Shown one piece after another: positions 7,532-15,410 of a stretch of DNA of 19,892 bases. Below the pieces are notes generated by a model. The model was not told the DNA's origin. It did not search any database and saw only the letters and a list, made by a program, of their open reading frames with translations. Positions within the stretch are counted from its first letter, which is position 1. Each line of letters starts with the position of its first letter. This DNA is from Methanobacterium sp. UBA279 (GTDB lineage Archaea; Methanobacteriota; Methanobacteria; Methanobacteriales; Methanobacteriaceae). Location of the stretch: assembly GCA_002502855.1 (NCBI GenBank), contig DAQK01000007.1, positions 1 to 19,892 on the forward strand, in the 5' to 3' direction. A program made the translations under genes and the position numbers.

Positions 7532-7978
7532 ATGAGTTTAAAATCATATTCAAGGGCCAGAGCCGTTCACGTCATGCTGGTCTACACAGGCGGATGTAAC
7601 GGCTGTGACATTGAAATAGTCAACTGTGTTCTCTCACCAAGATACGATATCGAGCAGTATAAGATATTCCTAACCTGGAACCCCCGGGAAGCCGATGTAC
7701 TGGTGGTCACCGGCCCGGTAACCAGGCACAACAAGGAACCGTTAAAGGCCATCTACGAAGCCATCCCCGAACCCAAAGCAGTGATAGCAGCCGGAGCATG
7801 CGCACTCATGGGAGGGGTTTACAAGAACATACACGGGGACATCCCCTCTGAAGAGATATGTGGACCAGTAGATGAGGTAATCCCTGTAGATGCTAAGGTA
7901 CCCGGTTGTGCTGTAAGACCGGAGGATGTACTCGCCGGTGCAGTGGCTGCACTGCCGTTATTGTTAGATGCCGAATGA
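7532..7978 (+). CDS. ehbM: energy-converting hydrogenase B small subunit (NuoB-like)
   Basis: A 148-residue [NiFe]-hydrogenase small subunit of the compact energy-converting type, which binds only the proximal [4Fe-4S] cluster. The four ligands are visible: C22 and C25 in GGCNGCDIE, C90 in GACALMGG and C126 in PGCAVRP. An in-frame GTG at 7523 would add three residues, but gtgat there reads as the ribosome site, so the ATG at 7532 is preferred. There is no Tat signal, as expected for a cytoplasm-facing enzyme. It pairs with EhbN on the membrane anchor EhbO. Confidence 0.93.
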   Translation: MSLKSYSRARAVHVMLVYTGGCNGCDIEIVNCVLSPRYDIEQYKIFLTWNPREADVLVVTGPVTRHNKEPLKAIYEAIPEPKAVIAAGACALMGGVYKNIHGDIPSEEICGPVDEVIPVDAKVPGCAVRPEDVLAGAVAALPLLLDAE

Positions 7979-8053
7979 CCCCATAAAATAGAATTAAAAA
8001 TCAACAATATTTAGAACTTAAAATTTACTCAAAATATCAATCAGGTGTAAGTG

Positions 8054-9199
8054 ATGGATGAAGACAACAAAATGACCGATGAAACCCCGAAAAAACAGGT
8101 AATCGAGACGGAAGTTCCACTGGGACCCGTGCACTCGGCTGCCATAGAACCATACCGGGTACGGTTATTTGTGGAAGATGAAATAGTTAAAGATGCAGAG
8201 ATAACCATTGGGGTAAATCACCGAGGTATAGAGCGTATAATGGAAGGCCTGCCTGTAGAGAAGGCCAACAGCCTCACCGAGAAGATCTGCGGCATCTGCT
8301 CAAATATTCATATTTGGAATTCAGTTTTAGTGGCTGAAAAGGCATTGGAGATCGATGTACCGGAAAGGGCCCAATATATAAGAATCATCATGGCAGAACT
8401 GGAGAGGCTGCACAGCCATTTACTTTACTTAGCCCATGGAAACGAAGTACTAGGACATGAAACCTTCTCCATGAGATTATTCTACATCAGAGAAACAGTA
8501 ATGGAACTGCTACGCATGGTGGGAGGTAACAGGGTGCAATATGGTGTACCGGTTATCGGGGGAATAAGGCCCCGGGCAGAACTGGATCAGATGAAGATCC
8601 AGAAAATAGAAGATGGAATTAATTTCCTGGAGGAAAAGCTCTCTAACTTTGCTGAACGTTTCATTTCAGATCCCATGATAATGTCCCGTATAACCGGGGT
8701 TGGCGTCATTAAAAAGGAAGATGCACTTAGATTAGCAGTTTCTGGACCCACCCTCAGGGCAACAGGAGTTGCAGTTGATCTCAGACGAGATATGAAGGAA
8801 TACGATCCCTTTGACTTCGATGTAATAACACAGGATGATGGAGATATTAAATCAAACCTACTGATGCGGGTATTAGAGAATTTTGAATCCATAAAGATCA
8901 TCAGACAGGCCATCAATCATCTCCCCGAAGGTTCAATAACAAACCGTAGCTGGGAGATGCAGGACACACCCATAACTAAGAATTATGTTGAAGCTCCCCG
9001 AGGCAAACTTTACCACTCATATGCATTAAACGATGGGAGGGTAAGGCACTGTATTATACGAACGCCTTCCATAACAAACATAGGCGCCATGGAGTATGCG
9101 TGTATAGGCTGCCATATCACCGATGCCCAGCTGGCCGTGGTGCAGTGCGACCCCTGCTTCACCTGTACCGACCGGGCTATACAGATAATCCAGTTATAG
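8054..9199 (+). CDS. ehbN: energy-converting hydrogenase B large subunit ([NiFe] site, NuoD-like)
   Basis: A 381-residue group 4 [NiFe]-hydrogenase large subunit. The N-terminal nickel motif is EKICGICSNIH (C79, C82, H86) and the C-terminal one is DPCFTCTDR (C368, C371), so all four Ni-ligand cysteines are present. Only ten residues follow the last cysteine (TDRAIQIIQL); whether endopeptidase maturation occurs is not decided by this. An in-frame GTG at 8051 exists, but aggtg at 8043-8047 is spaced six bases from the ATG at 8054. This is the catalytic subunit: H2 oxidation coupled to low-potential ferredoxin reduction. Confidence 0.94.
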   Translation: MDEDNKMTDETPKKQVIETEVPLGPVHSAAIEPYRVRLFVEDEIVKDAEITIGVNHRGIERIMEGLPVEKANSLTEKICGICSNIHIWNSVLVAEKALEIDVPERAQYIRIIMAELERLHSHLLYLAHGNEVLGHETFSMRLFYIRETVMELLRMVGGNRVQYGVPVIGGIRPRAELDQMKIQKIEDGINFLEEKLSNFAERFISDPMIMSRITGVGVIKKEDALRLAVSGPTLRATGVAVDLRRDMKEYDPFDFDVITQDDGDIKSNLLMRVLENFESIKIIRQAINHLPEGSITNRSWEMQDTPITKNYVEAPRGKLYHSYALNDGRVRHCIIRTPSITNIGAMEYACIGCHITDAQLAVVQCDPCFTCTDRAIQIIQL

Positions 9200-9231
9200 G
9201 AGAAAGATTACGATAATAGGAGATTTAAATA

Positions 9232-10230
9232 ATGACCGTCGTTGACTCATTAATCGCGTTAATCGCAGTAATAGGAACGTTAATAGTGGCCTTCGTGGTA
9301 AGTGTTTGGCTGCCGGGTATCGAGCGGAAATTCGTCCAAGCCCGGATACAGCAGAGGATAGGCCCACCAATCTCAAGCCCTGGTTTAATGGCTCCCATTA
9401 AATTCTTCTTTAAACAGATAATCAATCCCAACTCTCCCATGCCGGGACTCTATAATTCACTACCAATTATAGGGATAATCATATCCATACTGCTCTTAAT
9501 CATAGTCATGCCCCAACTGTATTTCCTGGTTGCCTTTGCAAGCGTCGTAGCTCTGGTGGGCCTTTTGAAGGTCGAGGAGATCCTGTACATGTTTATGGGT
9601 TCCCTTTCAAAATCAGTTTTATCCATCAGGATGCCCTTCCCAGATCTGGTTAAAGGTGCCAAGCATAGGGATGTTCCCCGGTCATTTGTGGAGGAACTCA
9701 GTTCAATGAGGGCTTTCAGACTAATCGCCTTCGGATCATTCCCCATCTACATCGCAATCTTTGTACCTGTGGCCATGGCTGGTAGCATATTCCTAAATGA
9801 CATCGTCGCCTACCAGCAACTTCACGGACCGGTTCTATTCACATTAGGAGGTATTCTGGGGGCCATAGTATTCTTTGTAGGATTCATGATACTTTTAAAC
9901 GAGTACCCCTTTGCCATACTAAAAACCAAGGCAGACGTTATAGAGGGACCTCTACTGGAGTACGCATCAAAATACAGGGCCTACGTATATATAAGCCGGG
10001 GTCTCTTGATATTCGTACTTTCCAGTATCTTCGCCACTCTATTTTTGGGATTACCGCCCACCATTCTAAGCTGGACCATACTCATAAACATAGTAGTGAC
10101 TCTGGCATTCACCATAATCATGGCCATAGTAAGCGCATTCTCCCCAATATTCACCTATAAGCAGTTCTATCCAGTAGTTGCTGGTGTTTCAATACTGGGT
10201 GTACTGGCCATCATAGCATCCTTCCTGTAA
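9232..10230 (+). CDS. ehbO: energy-converting hydrogenase B subunit O, NuoH-like membrane anchor
   Basis: A 332-residue protein with about eight membrane helices, of the NuoH/EchB/MbhM family that anchors the hydrogenase dimer to the membrane. The loop ERKFVQARIQQRIGPP at about 31-46 is the conserved NuoH loop (ERxxxxxxQxRxGP). Later, the region EYPFAILKTKADVIEGPLLE near residues 224-243 matches the acidic NuoH loop that faces the quinone-like cavity. In hydrogenases this cavity couples electron transfer to ion pumping. The gene follows ehbN after 32 bases. Confidence 0.92.
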   Translation: MTVVDSLIALIAVIGTLIVAFVVSVWLPGIERKFVQARIQQRIGPPISSPGLMAPIKFFFKQIINPNSPMPGLYNSLPIIGIIISILLLIIVMPQLYFLVAFASVVALVGLLKVEEILYMFMGSLSKSVLSIRMPFPDLVKGAKHRDVPRSFVEELSSMRAFRLIAFGSFPIYIAIFVPVAMAGSIFLNDIVAYQQLHGPVLFTLGGILGAIVFFVGFMILLNEYPFAILKTKADVIEGPLLEYASKYRAYVYISRGLLIFVLSSIFATLFLGLPPTILSWTILINIVVTLAFTIIMAIVSAFSPIFTYKQFYPVVAGVSILGVLAIIASFL

Positions 10231-10278
10231 AAATATAAAATGAGTGATTTGATAACTTAAAATTATACCGGTGATGAA

Positions 10279-10551
10279 ATGAAATTCGTAGTAACACCAT
10301 TCCATATCATAAGTGTAGGCGGTTACATCGTAGAAACAGACTTCCCCTACCGTAACATAATCGTGGTCAACCCCACAGAAGAACCAATAAAGATCGACAT
10401 ACCCATATTCTCCGAAGACTGGATCGAAAGACACCGCGACTTAGGCCTTGAGATCATCCCTGTAAAGGAAGAGGATACCTTCCTAAGTAACTTCAGAAGG
10501 GCTAAGGTGAAACTGGATAAGTTAAAATCGGAACTGGGTATTGAAGACTGA
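10279..10551 (+). CDS. ehbP: energy-converting hydrogenase B subunit P, small soluble protein
   Basis: A 90-residue soluble protein without cysteines or membrane segments. The first half looks beta-rich (including IIVVNPTEEPIKIDIP) and the end is a charged helix. It is recognised as EhbP from position and length as last gene of the operon. The ATG is preceded by ggtgat at the right distance. Biochemical role unknown. I see no ehbQ-like gene after it; the next sequence on the minus strand is a decayed flavoprotein gene. Confidence 0.78.
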   Translation: MKFVVTPFHIISVGGYIVETDFPYRNIIVVNPTEEPIKIDIPIFSEDWIERHRDLGLEIIPVKEEDTFLSNFRRAKVKLDKLKSELGIED

Positions 10552-10571
10552 GTTTCTTTAAACTATTTTTC
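10552..10571 (+). terminator. T-rich end of the ehb operon
   Basis: Directly after the ehbP stop comes a pyrimidine-rich stretch, with tttcttt and then ctattttt. Archaeal RNA polymerase often stops at such oligo-T tracts without a hairpin. It also overlaps the end of the convergent broken flavoprotein gene. Support is from base composition only. Confidence 0.3.
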
Positions 10572-11201
10572 ACTTGCAAACCTAACTCTCATTTGGTATG
10601 CCTTCTCCAGATCATAAGGAAATACTATCTTTTCTTCTTTTAGCCTTGTGTTTTTCATGGAAACGAGTGACAACTGCTTGTGAATAATCCTTGAACTAGT
10701 AGGTGTCGAAGCTGAAAAGGGATTCTGAAGAACCAAAGAGGGTTTTCAGAGTTCTTTGGTGATATCAATATGTCCAGTGTATCCAAATTCTTTTAATTGC
10801 TCTTCAGTAATATTCATGGTGTAAATAAACCCTGTTTTTATCTTTTTAGGGAAAAGCGTCCGTGTAGGATTTGTATATGTCAGGTTGGGAAACATCAAGC
10901 GCTCCATGAAAGATCTCATTTCACCGGAAACAGTTCCGAAATAGATTGGAGAGCCAAGAATAATGGCACCTGATTTATCTAATCCCTTCAAAGATATCTG
11001 CAAGGTCATCCTTCACAGCACACCTACCGTAACTTTCACCACCAATAGTTAACAACTGATACATCCCTTATACTTTAGATCATATAGATGGACCAGTTCA
11101 GTTTCAGCTCCCGGTGGCTCCGCCCCCTTAAGGGCCTTTTTAAGCAGTGTTGCAGTGTTCCATTCCTTCCGGGGGCTGCCATTAAATGCAAACACCTTCA
11201 T
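10563..11201 (-). pseudogene. decayed FMN/flavodoxin-family reductase
   Basis: Reading from ATG at 11201, the gene opens like an NADPH-dependent FMN reductase or iron-sulfur flavoprotein: MKVFAFNGSPRKEWNTATLL, then YKGCISC followed by a stop. The family sequence continues one frame over (GGESYGRCAVKDDLADIF), and returns to the first frame at about 11000 (SGAIILGSPIYFGTVSGEM). The CISC motif has lost a few codons of the usual second cysteine region. A TGA interrupts at about 10746, after which recognisable tail residues run to 10563 (VFPYDLEKAYQMRVRFA). About 213 codons in all, near the usual length. Two compensating shifts plus a stop make it clearly broken. The SD gagaggt sits in the end of the preceding SRPBCC gene, so they formed an operon. 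Confidence 0.82.
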
Positions 11202-11204
11202 TAT

Positions 11205-11620
11205 TTACCTCTCTAAAATTCCCTCATCTTCAGCTTCCCTTTTTAAAGCCCTATTCATAGCTTCAAACCCAGATTCAGTATCTTTCAACATACCGGAGAC
11301 CAGTGGGACAAGCAGTCCTTTGAACTCTTCTTTCTGGATAAATAGAACTTTGTTCTCATCTATTTTCTCGATAATTAAGCTATGTTCACCATCAAATAAT
11401 TTAGGTATCCATAGAGCTCCTACCCATCTTAACTCCTCTTTTGGTTTGTAACTCATTATTTTCGGCTTGAATCTCATCCCATTTGAGTTTGGTGGTTTTA
11501 TAAAAACATCGAGTTGAGCTCCTTCAATCTGATCGCCTGAAATTTCCAAAATAAAAGGATTCCAGTGGGGATAATGGTCAAAATCAGTAAGTATATCCTA
11601 AAACAACGCCAGCCGGGGCA
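11205..11620 (-). pseudogene. decayed SRPBCC (START/polyketide cyclase-like) protein
   Basis: The largest open piece (11205-11549) ends in a normal tail and carries SRPBCC features: an internal RRVGALWIPKLFDGEH-like segment (here LRWVGALWIPKLFDGEHSL), VLFIQKEEFKGLLVP, and a helical end. Upstream in the same frame lies DILTDFDHYPHWNPFI, the typical family N-terminal region. It is interrupted by a TAG at 11598-11600, beyond which the expected APAGVV continues in another frame, consistent with a one-base insertion. Everything earlier is missing and the reading runs into a TetR gene. The family binds hydrophobic ligands, and ligand is unknown. Its stop is three bases from the flavoprotein ATG. 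Confidence 0.75.
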
Positions 11621-11859
11621 TTTCTTCTTCTGGAGGCCCGCTTTGTAGTTCAGACATAAAATATTCCATTATAGCATCTATATAAAATGGCTTCTTTATT
11701 TTTATAGTGGTTGTATATGGAATTCTGCCTTATCCCCACTTCACGGGCAATTTCACGCACTGAAACTGTGTCGAAACCTTTCTGTGAGAAAAGATCCAGG
11801 GATACATCGAATATTTTCTCTTTAGTGGTTTGTTCCGGAGTTTCATGGGTTTTAGTCAG
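11598..11859 (-). pseudogene. truncated, frameshifted TetR-family regulator
   Basis: The minus strand encodes a TetR DNA-binding domain: EKIFDVSLDLFSQKGFDTVS, then VREIAREVGIRQNSIYNHYK, then NKEAIL. After about residue 60 a one- or two-base shift is needed to continue with DAIMEYFMSELQSGPPEEEM, and then the ligand-binding domain is absent: the frame ends at a TAG at 11598-11600 inside SRPBCC sequence. No good start codon is seen in front; CTG at 11859 is the nearest plausible position, so the start may be mutated too. TetR regulators of this type often control the adjacent genes, here the SRPBCC and flavoprotein genes. Confidence 0.75.
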
Positions 11860-12171
11860 AGTGAGTTTGATGATATTCTGTATGGAAAGATTGAAGTGGG
11901 GGGGTATGATGAGTTTGAGATGGGGAGAATTGGGTAGAGTTGATAGGAAAAGGGCTATTAGGGGGGGGTGGAAGTTTAAACTGGTTTTAAGGGGGAGAGG
12001 TTTCTGATGCTTCTTGTTTTATTATTGCCTACATTTACCTATACGCTGGGGGGGTTTTCTTTTTGATGTGGTGGATCAAAGCACAGTCTGGAGAGATATC
12101 AGACATTTTAGAACCTCTTGTGAAGGAATGCGTTCCCATTTCCCCAAACTCAAAATGAAAATATACCCATA

Positions 12172-12196
12172 AAAAAAACCCCGAAAGGAAGGGGGG
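12172..12196 (-). terminator. possible hairpin plus T-tract on the minus strand
   Basis: Read on the minus strand, CCCC, an eight-base spacer and GGGG are followed by eight Ts. This looks like an intrinsic-terminator shape. No intact gene lies upstream of it on that strand in this window, so it may be a relic or chance. Confidence 0.3.
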
Positions 12197-12467
12197 TAAC
12201 TTAGCCGGATCACAGAAAGAATATAACAAAAAAAATTAAGAAGTAAAAAGAGTAGTCTCGGAGCATCACCATAAGCAAAATGAACATAATATGAGATCAT
12301 GGAATCAAAATTTAGAAACCGATACAAAAAAATATGACACCATAACCTCCACTGCAGGAGGATTTGTAAACTTCAGAACAAATGAACTCCAGTGAATCTA
12401 TCCCCCACAAAATAAACAAAAAAAAACAATAATTACCAAGCAGAATATCGTAAAGTCTTAATCACAC

Positions 12468-12484
12468 AAAAAGGTTTATATATA
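12468..12484 (+). promoter_or_regulatory. BRE and TATA box of the radical SAM gene
   Basis: A purine-rich BRE-like aaaaagg (12468-12474) is followed by tttatatata (12475-12484). This is one of the clearest archaeal promoters here. Transcription would start near 12504-12510, giving a leader of about 40 bases before the ATG at 12547. Confidence 0.6.
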
Positions 12485-12546
12485 AAAAGGTATTTGTTCC
12501 AAAAATTAAATAATGGTTTCAGGATTGAGATGAACAGGTGCATTTT

Positions 12547-13971
12547 ATGAAAGTCTTATTCATCGAACCACCAAAGCTATTCTGGTTTGTTATGGGCGAA
12601 TATCTTCCGCCACCTTTGGGAATATTAGAATTAGCAGCCTATGTAGAGTCAAAAGATAAAAATATCGATATTGAAGTTTTAGATTGTCAGGCAGAGGGTG
12701 TTGGTTGGGATAAACTGAAAAAACGTATAGAAGCCTTGAATCCGGATATAATAGTCTCCAGTGCTTTGGCTACATGTAACACTTACCTGGTGCTTCGCAC
12801 CTTGGAACTGGCAAAAAAAATCGATCCAGAAATAAAGACCGTGGTGGGTGGGCAGCATTTCACGGCCCTGGCTCGGGAAAGTCTCGAGATGTATCCTGAA
12901 ATCGATTTTGTTATCCGGGGAGAAGGTGAAGAAACACTTCTGGATCTGGTTCAAACTTTGCATCAGAATAAGCCGCTTTCAAGTGTTCAAGGCTTATCAT
13001 TCAGGGATAACGGAAAGATCATAGAAAATTCTCTCCGTCCTTTGATGGAGAATCTTGATGATCTACCTTTACCCGGTTATCATCTTATAGAAGAACATAT
13101 AAAAAAATATCATTTTAAAATGATGGCTTCGTCAAAGGCAGGTTATGCCATGGTGGAAGCATCCCGCGGATGTGTTCATCGCTGTACATTCTGTTCGCAA
13201 TGGGAACACTGGGGAGGTAGATGGAGAACCAAGTCGCCTAAACGTATAGCAGATGAAATGGAATACATATACCGGGAATTTGGAATTAAATTTTTATGGC
13301 TCACCGACGACAACTTGGGTTTCATGAAAAGGACTAGCGAACTGTGCGATGAGTTAATTAGAAGAGGAATAACAGATGATCTGATGTGGTTTGTTCAAGC
13401 CAGAAGCGATGATATCATCAAGCACAGTAATATTCTCCCCAAAATGCGAAAAGCTGGCTGTTATTGGGTTATGGAAGGATTGGAGCGTCATGACGATGTG
13501 GCTCTCCAAAATTTCAATAAAAATATTAAAACTTCTGATTCTAAATTCTCCCTGGATTTGTTGAAGGAAAATGACATTTTTGCACAGGCAACCTTCATAA
13601 CTGGGGATCGGAAGGATTCTCATGAATCCATGATCGCCCTCAGAGAATTTGTAAATCATGTTGATCCAGACCTGGCCATATTCATGATCTTAACCCCCTT
13701 CCCTGGAACAGAACTCTATGAAACCGCCAAACGTGAAGGATGGATAGAAGATGAGAACTGGACCAATTACGACATGGTACATGCGGTCATGCCCACCGAA
13801 CACCTTTCCAGAGAGGAAGTTCAGGAAGAGCTATATCAGTGTTATCGGAGTTATTATGGAAGTTTGGGAAGGCGCATAAGCGGTATATTCTCTAGAAACA
13901 AGTTTAAAAGGACTACATATCAATATATGGCAGGGCAGGGACTTCTCCAATCATTGAGGGATCTGATTTGA
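12547..13971 (+). CDS. B12-binding-domain radical SAM protein
   Basis: A 474-residue protein with an N-terminal cobalamin-binding Rossmann-type domain (about 1-165; opening MKVLFIEPPK, then VVGGQHFTAL and DFVIRGEGEETL) and a radical SAM domain with C209, C213 and C216 in SRGCVHRCTFC. The C-terminal part (LTPFPGTELYETAKREGW, then a helical tail) matches BchE-like class B enzymes. They typically methylate or rearrange unactivated carbon; no substrate can be read here. There is no DxHxxG motif, which is usual for many of these proteins. An in-frame GTG at 12538 is part of the ribosome site aggtg, so the ATG at 12547 is chosen. Coupled to the next gene by a four-base overlap. Confidence 0.87.
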   Translation: MKVLFIEPPKLFWFVMGEYLPPPLGILELAAYVESKDKNIDIEVLDCQAEGVGWDKLKKRIEALNPDIIVSSALATCNTYLVLRTLELAKKIDPEIKTVVGGQHFTALARESLEMYPEIDFVIRGEGEETLLDLVQTLHQNKPLSSVQGLSFRDNGKIIENSLRPLMENLDDLPLPGYHLIEEHIKKYHFKMMASSKAGYAMVEASRGCVHRCTFCSQWEHWGGRWRTKSPKRIADEMEYIYREFGIKFLWLTDDNLGFMKRTSELCDELIRRGITDDLMWFVQARSDDIIKHSNILPKMRKAGCYWVMEGLERHDDVALQNFNKNIKTSDSKFSLDLLKENDIFAQATFITGDRKDSHESMIALREFVNHVDPDLAIFMILTPFPGTELYETAKREGWIEDENWTNYDMVHAVMPTEHLSREEVQEELYQCYRSYYGSLGRRISGIFSRNKFKRTTYQYMAGQGLLQSLRDLI

Positions 13972-14735
13972 ACACGTCCAGCATGCATTTAAACCTTCTA
14001 ACCCTTTATTTTATAACCGTTTCTTTAACCGGTTTAGTTCTCTTAGCAGTGCTGGTGTTCATCTCATCACCTTCAAATGCAACTATCCCATGGCAAAAAA
14101 CTTTCGTTTATCTGATTTTCATTTTAATCTGTTTTTTAGGGATAATGGCAGGAATATTTCCCTCAAAATGTCTTAAGATGATCCGGTCTCAGAAGACGGT
14201 TCAAAGTAATGGTTTGAATCGAGAAGAGATAGAAGAAATCGGAGGTAAGGCTAGAACAGGAAATACTGGAGTAAAATCTAGAGAAATTGAAGGACACCAT
14301 CCTGACTGTGGAAATTTCTCTGCACATGTTTTTAAACTGGGGGATAAAACTTATTGCGCGGGCTGCACGGGGCTGATCTTAGGTGCTATGATCAGCATTT
14401 TTAGTGCTGTGATCTATGTTTTAGAAGGATGGTTTCTAGGAAAAAATGGTATCTTCATCTTTTGGCTGGGTTTTATGGGAGTTTCAGTGGGCCTATTTTA
14501 TAGTAGCCTCTTTAATATCCGCTGGAGTTTTACCCGATTTTTTTCCAACATGTTTTTTGTTCTGGGAGCATTCTTTATTTTGGTTGGTATAGAAACAATA
14601 AATGGCAGCCTTTTTATTGAACTTTATTTTTTGGCTCTGGTTTTTATATTGATCTTAACCAGGATATTGCTTTCGGAGAGGAAACACGAAATTATATGTA
14701 CATCGTGTAGCATCGAAGCTTGCAGTTTCTATTAA
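13968..14735 (+). CDS. membrane protein with Cys/His motif, DUF2085-like
   Basis: A 255-residue protein with two N-terminal helices (about 8-32 and 45-65), a charged linker (70-108), and then a motif H110 H111 P D C114, H120, C130 A G C133 T G L leading into four more helices. The CxxCTGL..G segment resembles the DUF2085 family of predicted membrane proteins and could bind zinc or another metal. A second pair, C244 and C247, lies in the tail. The TTG start at 13968 overlaps the radical SAM stop (TTGA) and has gaggg seven bases upstream; an ATG at 13983 is the alternative. The overlap suggests the two work together, but the role is unknown. The stop is six bases from a convergent gene. Confidence 0.65.
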   Translation: MNTSSMHLNLLTLYFITVSLTGLVLLAVLVFISSPSNATIPWQKTFVYLIFILICFLGIMAGIFPSKCLKMIRSQKTVQSNGLNREEIEEIGGKARTGNTGVKSREIEGHHPDCGNFSAHVFKLGDKTYCAGCTGLILGAMISIFSAVIYVLEGWFLGKNGIFIFWLGFMGVSVGLFYSSLFNIRWSFTRFFSNMFFVLGAFFILVGIETINGSLFIELYFLALVFILILTRILLSERKHEIICTSCSIEACSFY

Positions 14736-14741
14736 TGAGGG

Positions 14742-15056
14742 TTAAGGTCTTCTAGTTGTTCGGTATATTGCACCGGCAATTATAAGCACACCAATTATAA
14801 CCAGTACAATGGCCCAAATATATGGCCTAATCACTATATTTGGGTAAAACGCTGACAATCCAATTAAAATCAGGAATATTCCCACAATTATACCTACAAT
14901 CGCTCCTCCATAAGGGAGTCCAAAACATTCTTCTCTCGGTCGACCATCCATACGTCTGCGCCTCCTAGGTTTATCTGCCTGAAGATCAGCTCCACAATTG
15001 GAGCAGTATTCTGCATCCTCCTCATTTTTGGTTCCGCACTTTTGACAGTAAACCAT
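14742..15056 (-). CDS. zinc-ribbon membrane protein
   Basis: A 104-residue protein starting with a zinc ribbon (C4, C7, C18, C21: YCQKCGTKN then YCSNCG), followed by a very basic stretch (PRRRRRMDGRPRE) and two membrane helices at about 51-70 and 79-98. The ATG at 15056 is chosen because ggaggt lies four bases upstream; an ATG 15 bases earlier would start before that ribosome site. Such zinc-ribbon plus two-helix proteins are common in methanogens and have no assigned function. The basic stretch probably faces the cytoplasm. Confidence 0.75.
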   Translation of the reverse strand: MVYCQKCGTKNEEDAEYCSNCGADLQADKPRRRRRMDGRPREECFGLPYGGAIVGIIVGIFLILIGLSAFYPNIVIRPYIWAIVLVIIGVLIIAGAIYRTTRRP

Positions 15057-15410
15057 TTTAACCTCCATCATAATCTTTAAGATCTTGATATCTTAAGCTT
15101 TTTGGTAGAATTAAAAGAGATAAGAGATAAAAATTGCTTATATTTTATATTTATATTTTTAGGTTATATTTTATGATAAGAGGAGAGAAATCACTATCCA
15201 CTATCATCCCTAAGGTAATGTTACCATCTAATAATAGACCATTTACCGCTTAAAACCTTTTATAATCAAATAAAACTTCTAAAACAAATAATCGTCATTT
15301 CTTATCTATTATAAAGGTTCTCTCTGAATTACCAGGTTACTAGGAAACCAAAATATATGCAGCTGGTTTCTAGATCAACTATTTTATTCACGTTTTTCAA
15401 AAACATGATC
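15057..15410. other. AT-rich intergenic stretch with one imperfect hairpin
   Basis: No gene is seen. On the minus strand, AT-rich sequence at about 15135-15165 could hold the TATA box of the zinc-ribbon gene. At 15340-15350 and 15364-15373, ctaggaaacca and tggtttctag form an inverted repeat with one bulged base and a 13-base loop, just before the primase fragment. Its role is unknown. Confidence 0.45.

Larger units (their letters stand above)
11860..12537. other. ~680-base non-coding stretch with G-runs
   Basis: No convincing gene. Notable are plus-strand G-runs: seven Gs at 11898-11904, eight at 11961-11968, five at 11991-11995, seven at 12048-12054 and six at 12191-12196. A plus-strand open stretch at about 12060-12172 reads DVVDQSTVWRDIRHFRT and onward, which looks protein-like and could be a remnant of an unknown gene, but I could not match it. 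From about 12200 the sequence is A-rich spacer leading to the radical SAM promoter. Confidence 0.5.

Noticed and set aside
11711..12007. Plus-strand ORF of 98 codons
   Set aside because: It is the antisense of the TetR helix-turn-helix sequence, whose minus-strand reading is clearly protein-like.
12035..12327. Minus-strand ORFs of 64 and 83 codons
   Set aside because: No ribosome site, no family, odd composition from A- and G-runs; probably chance.
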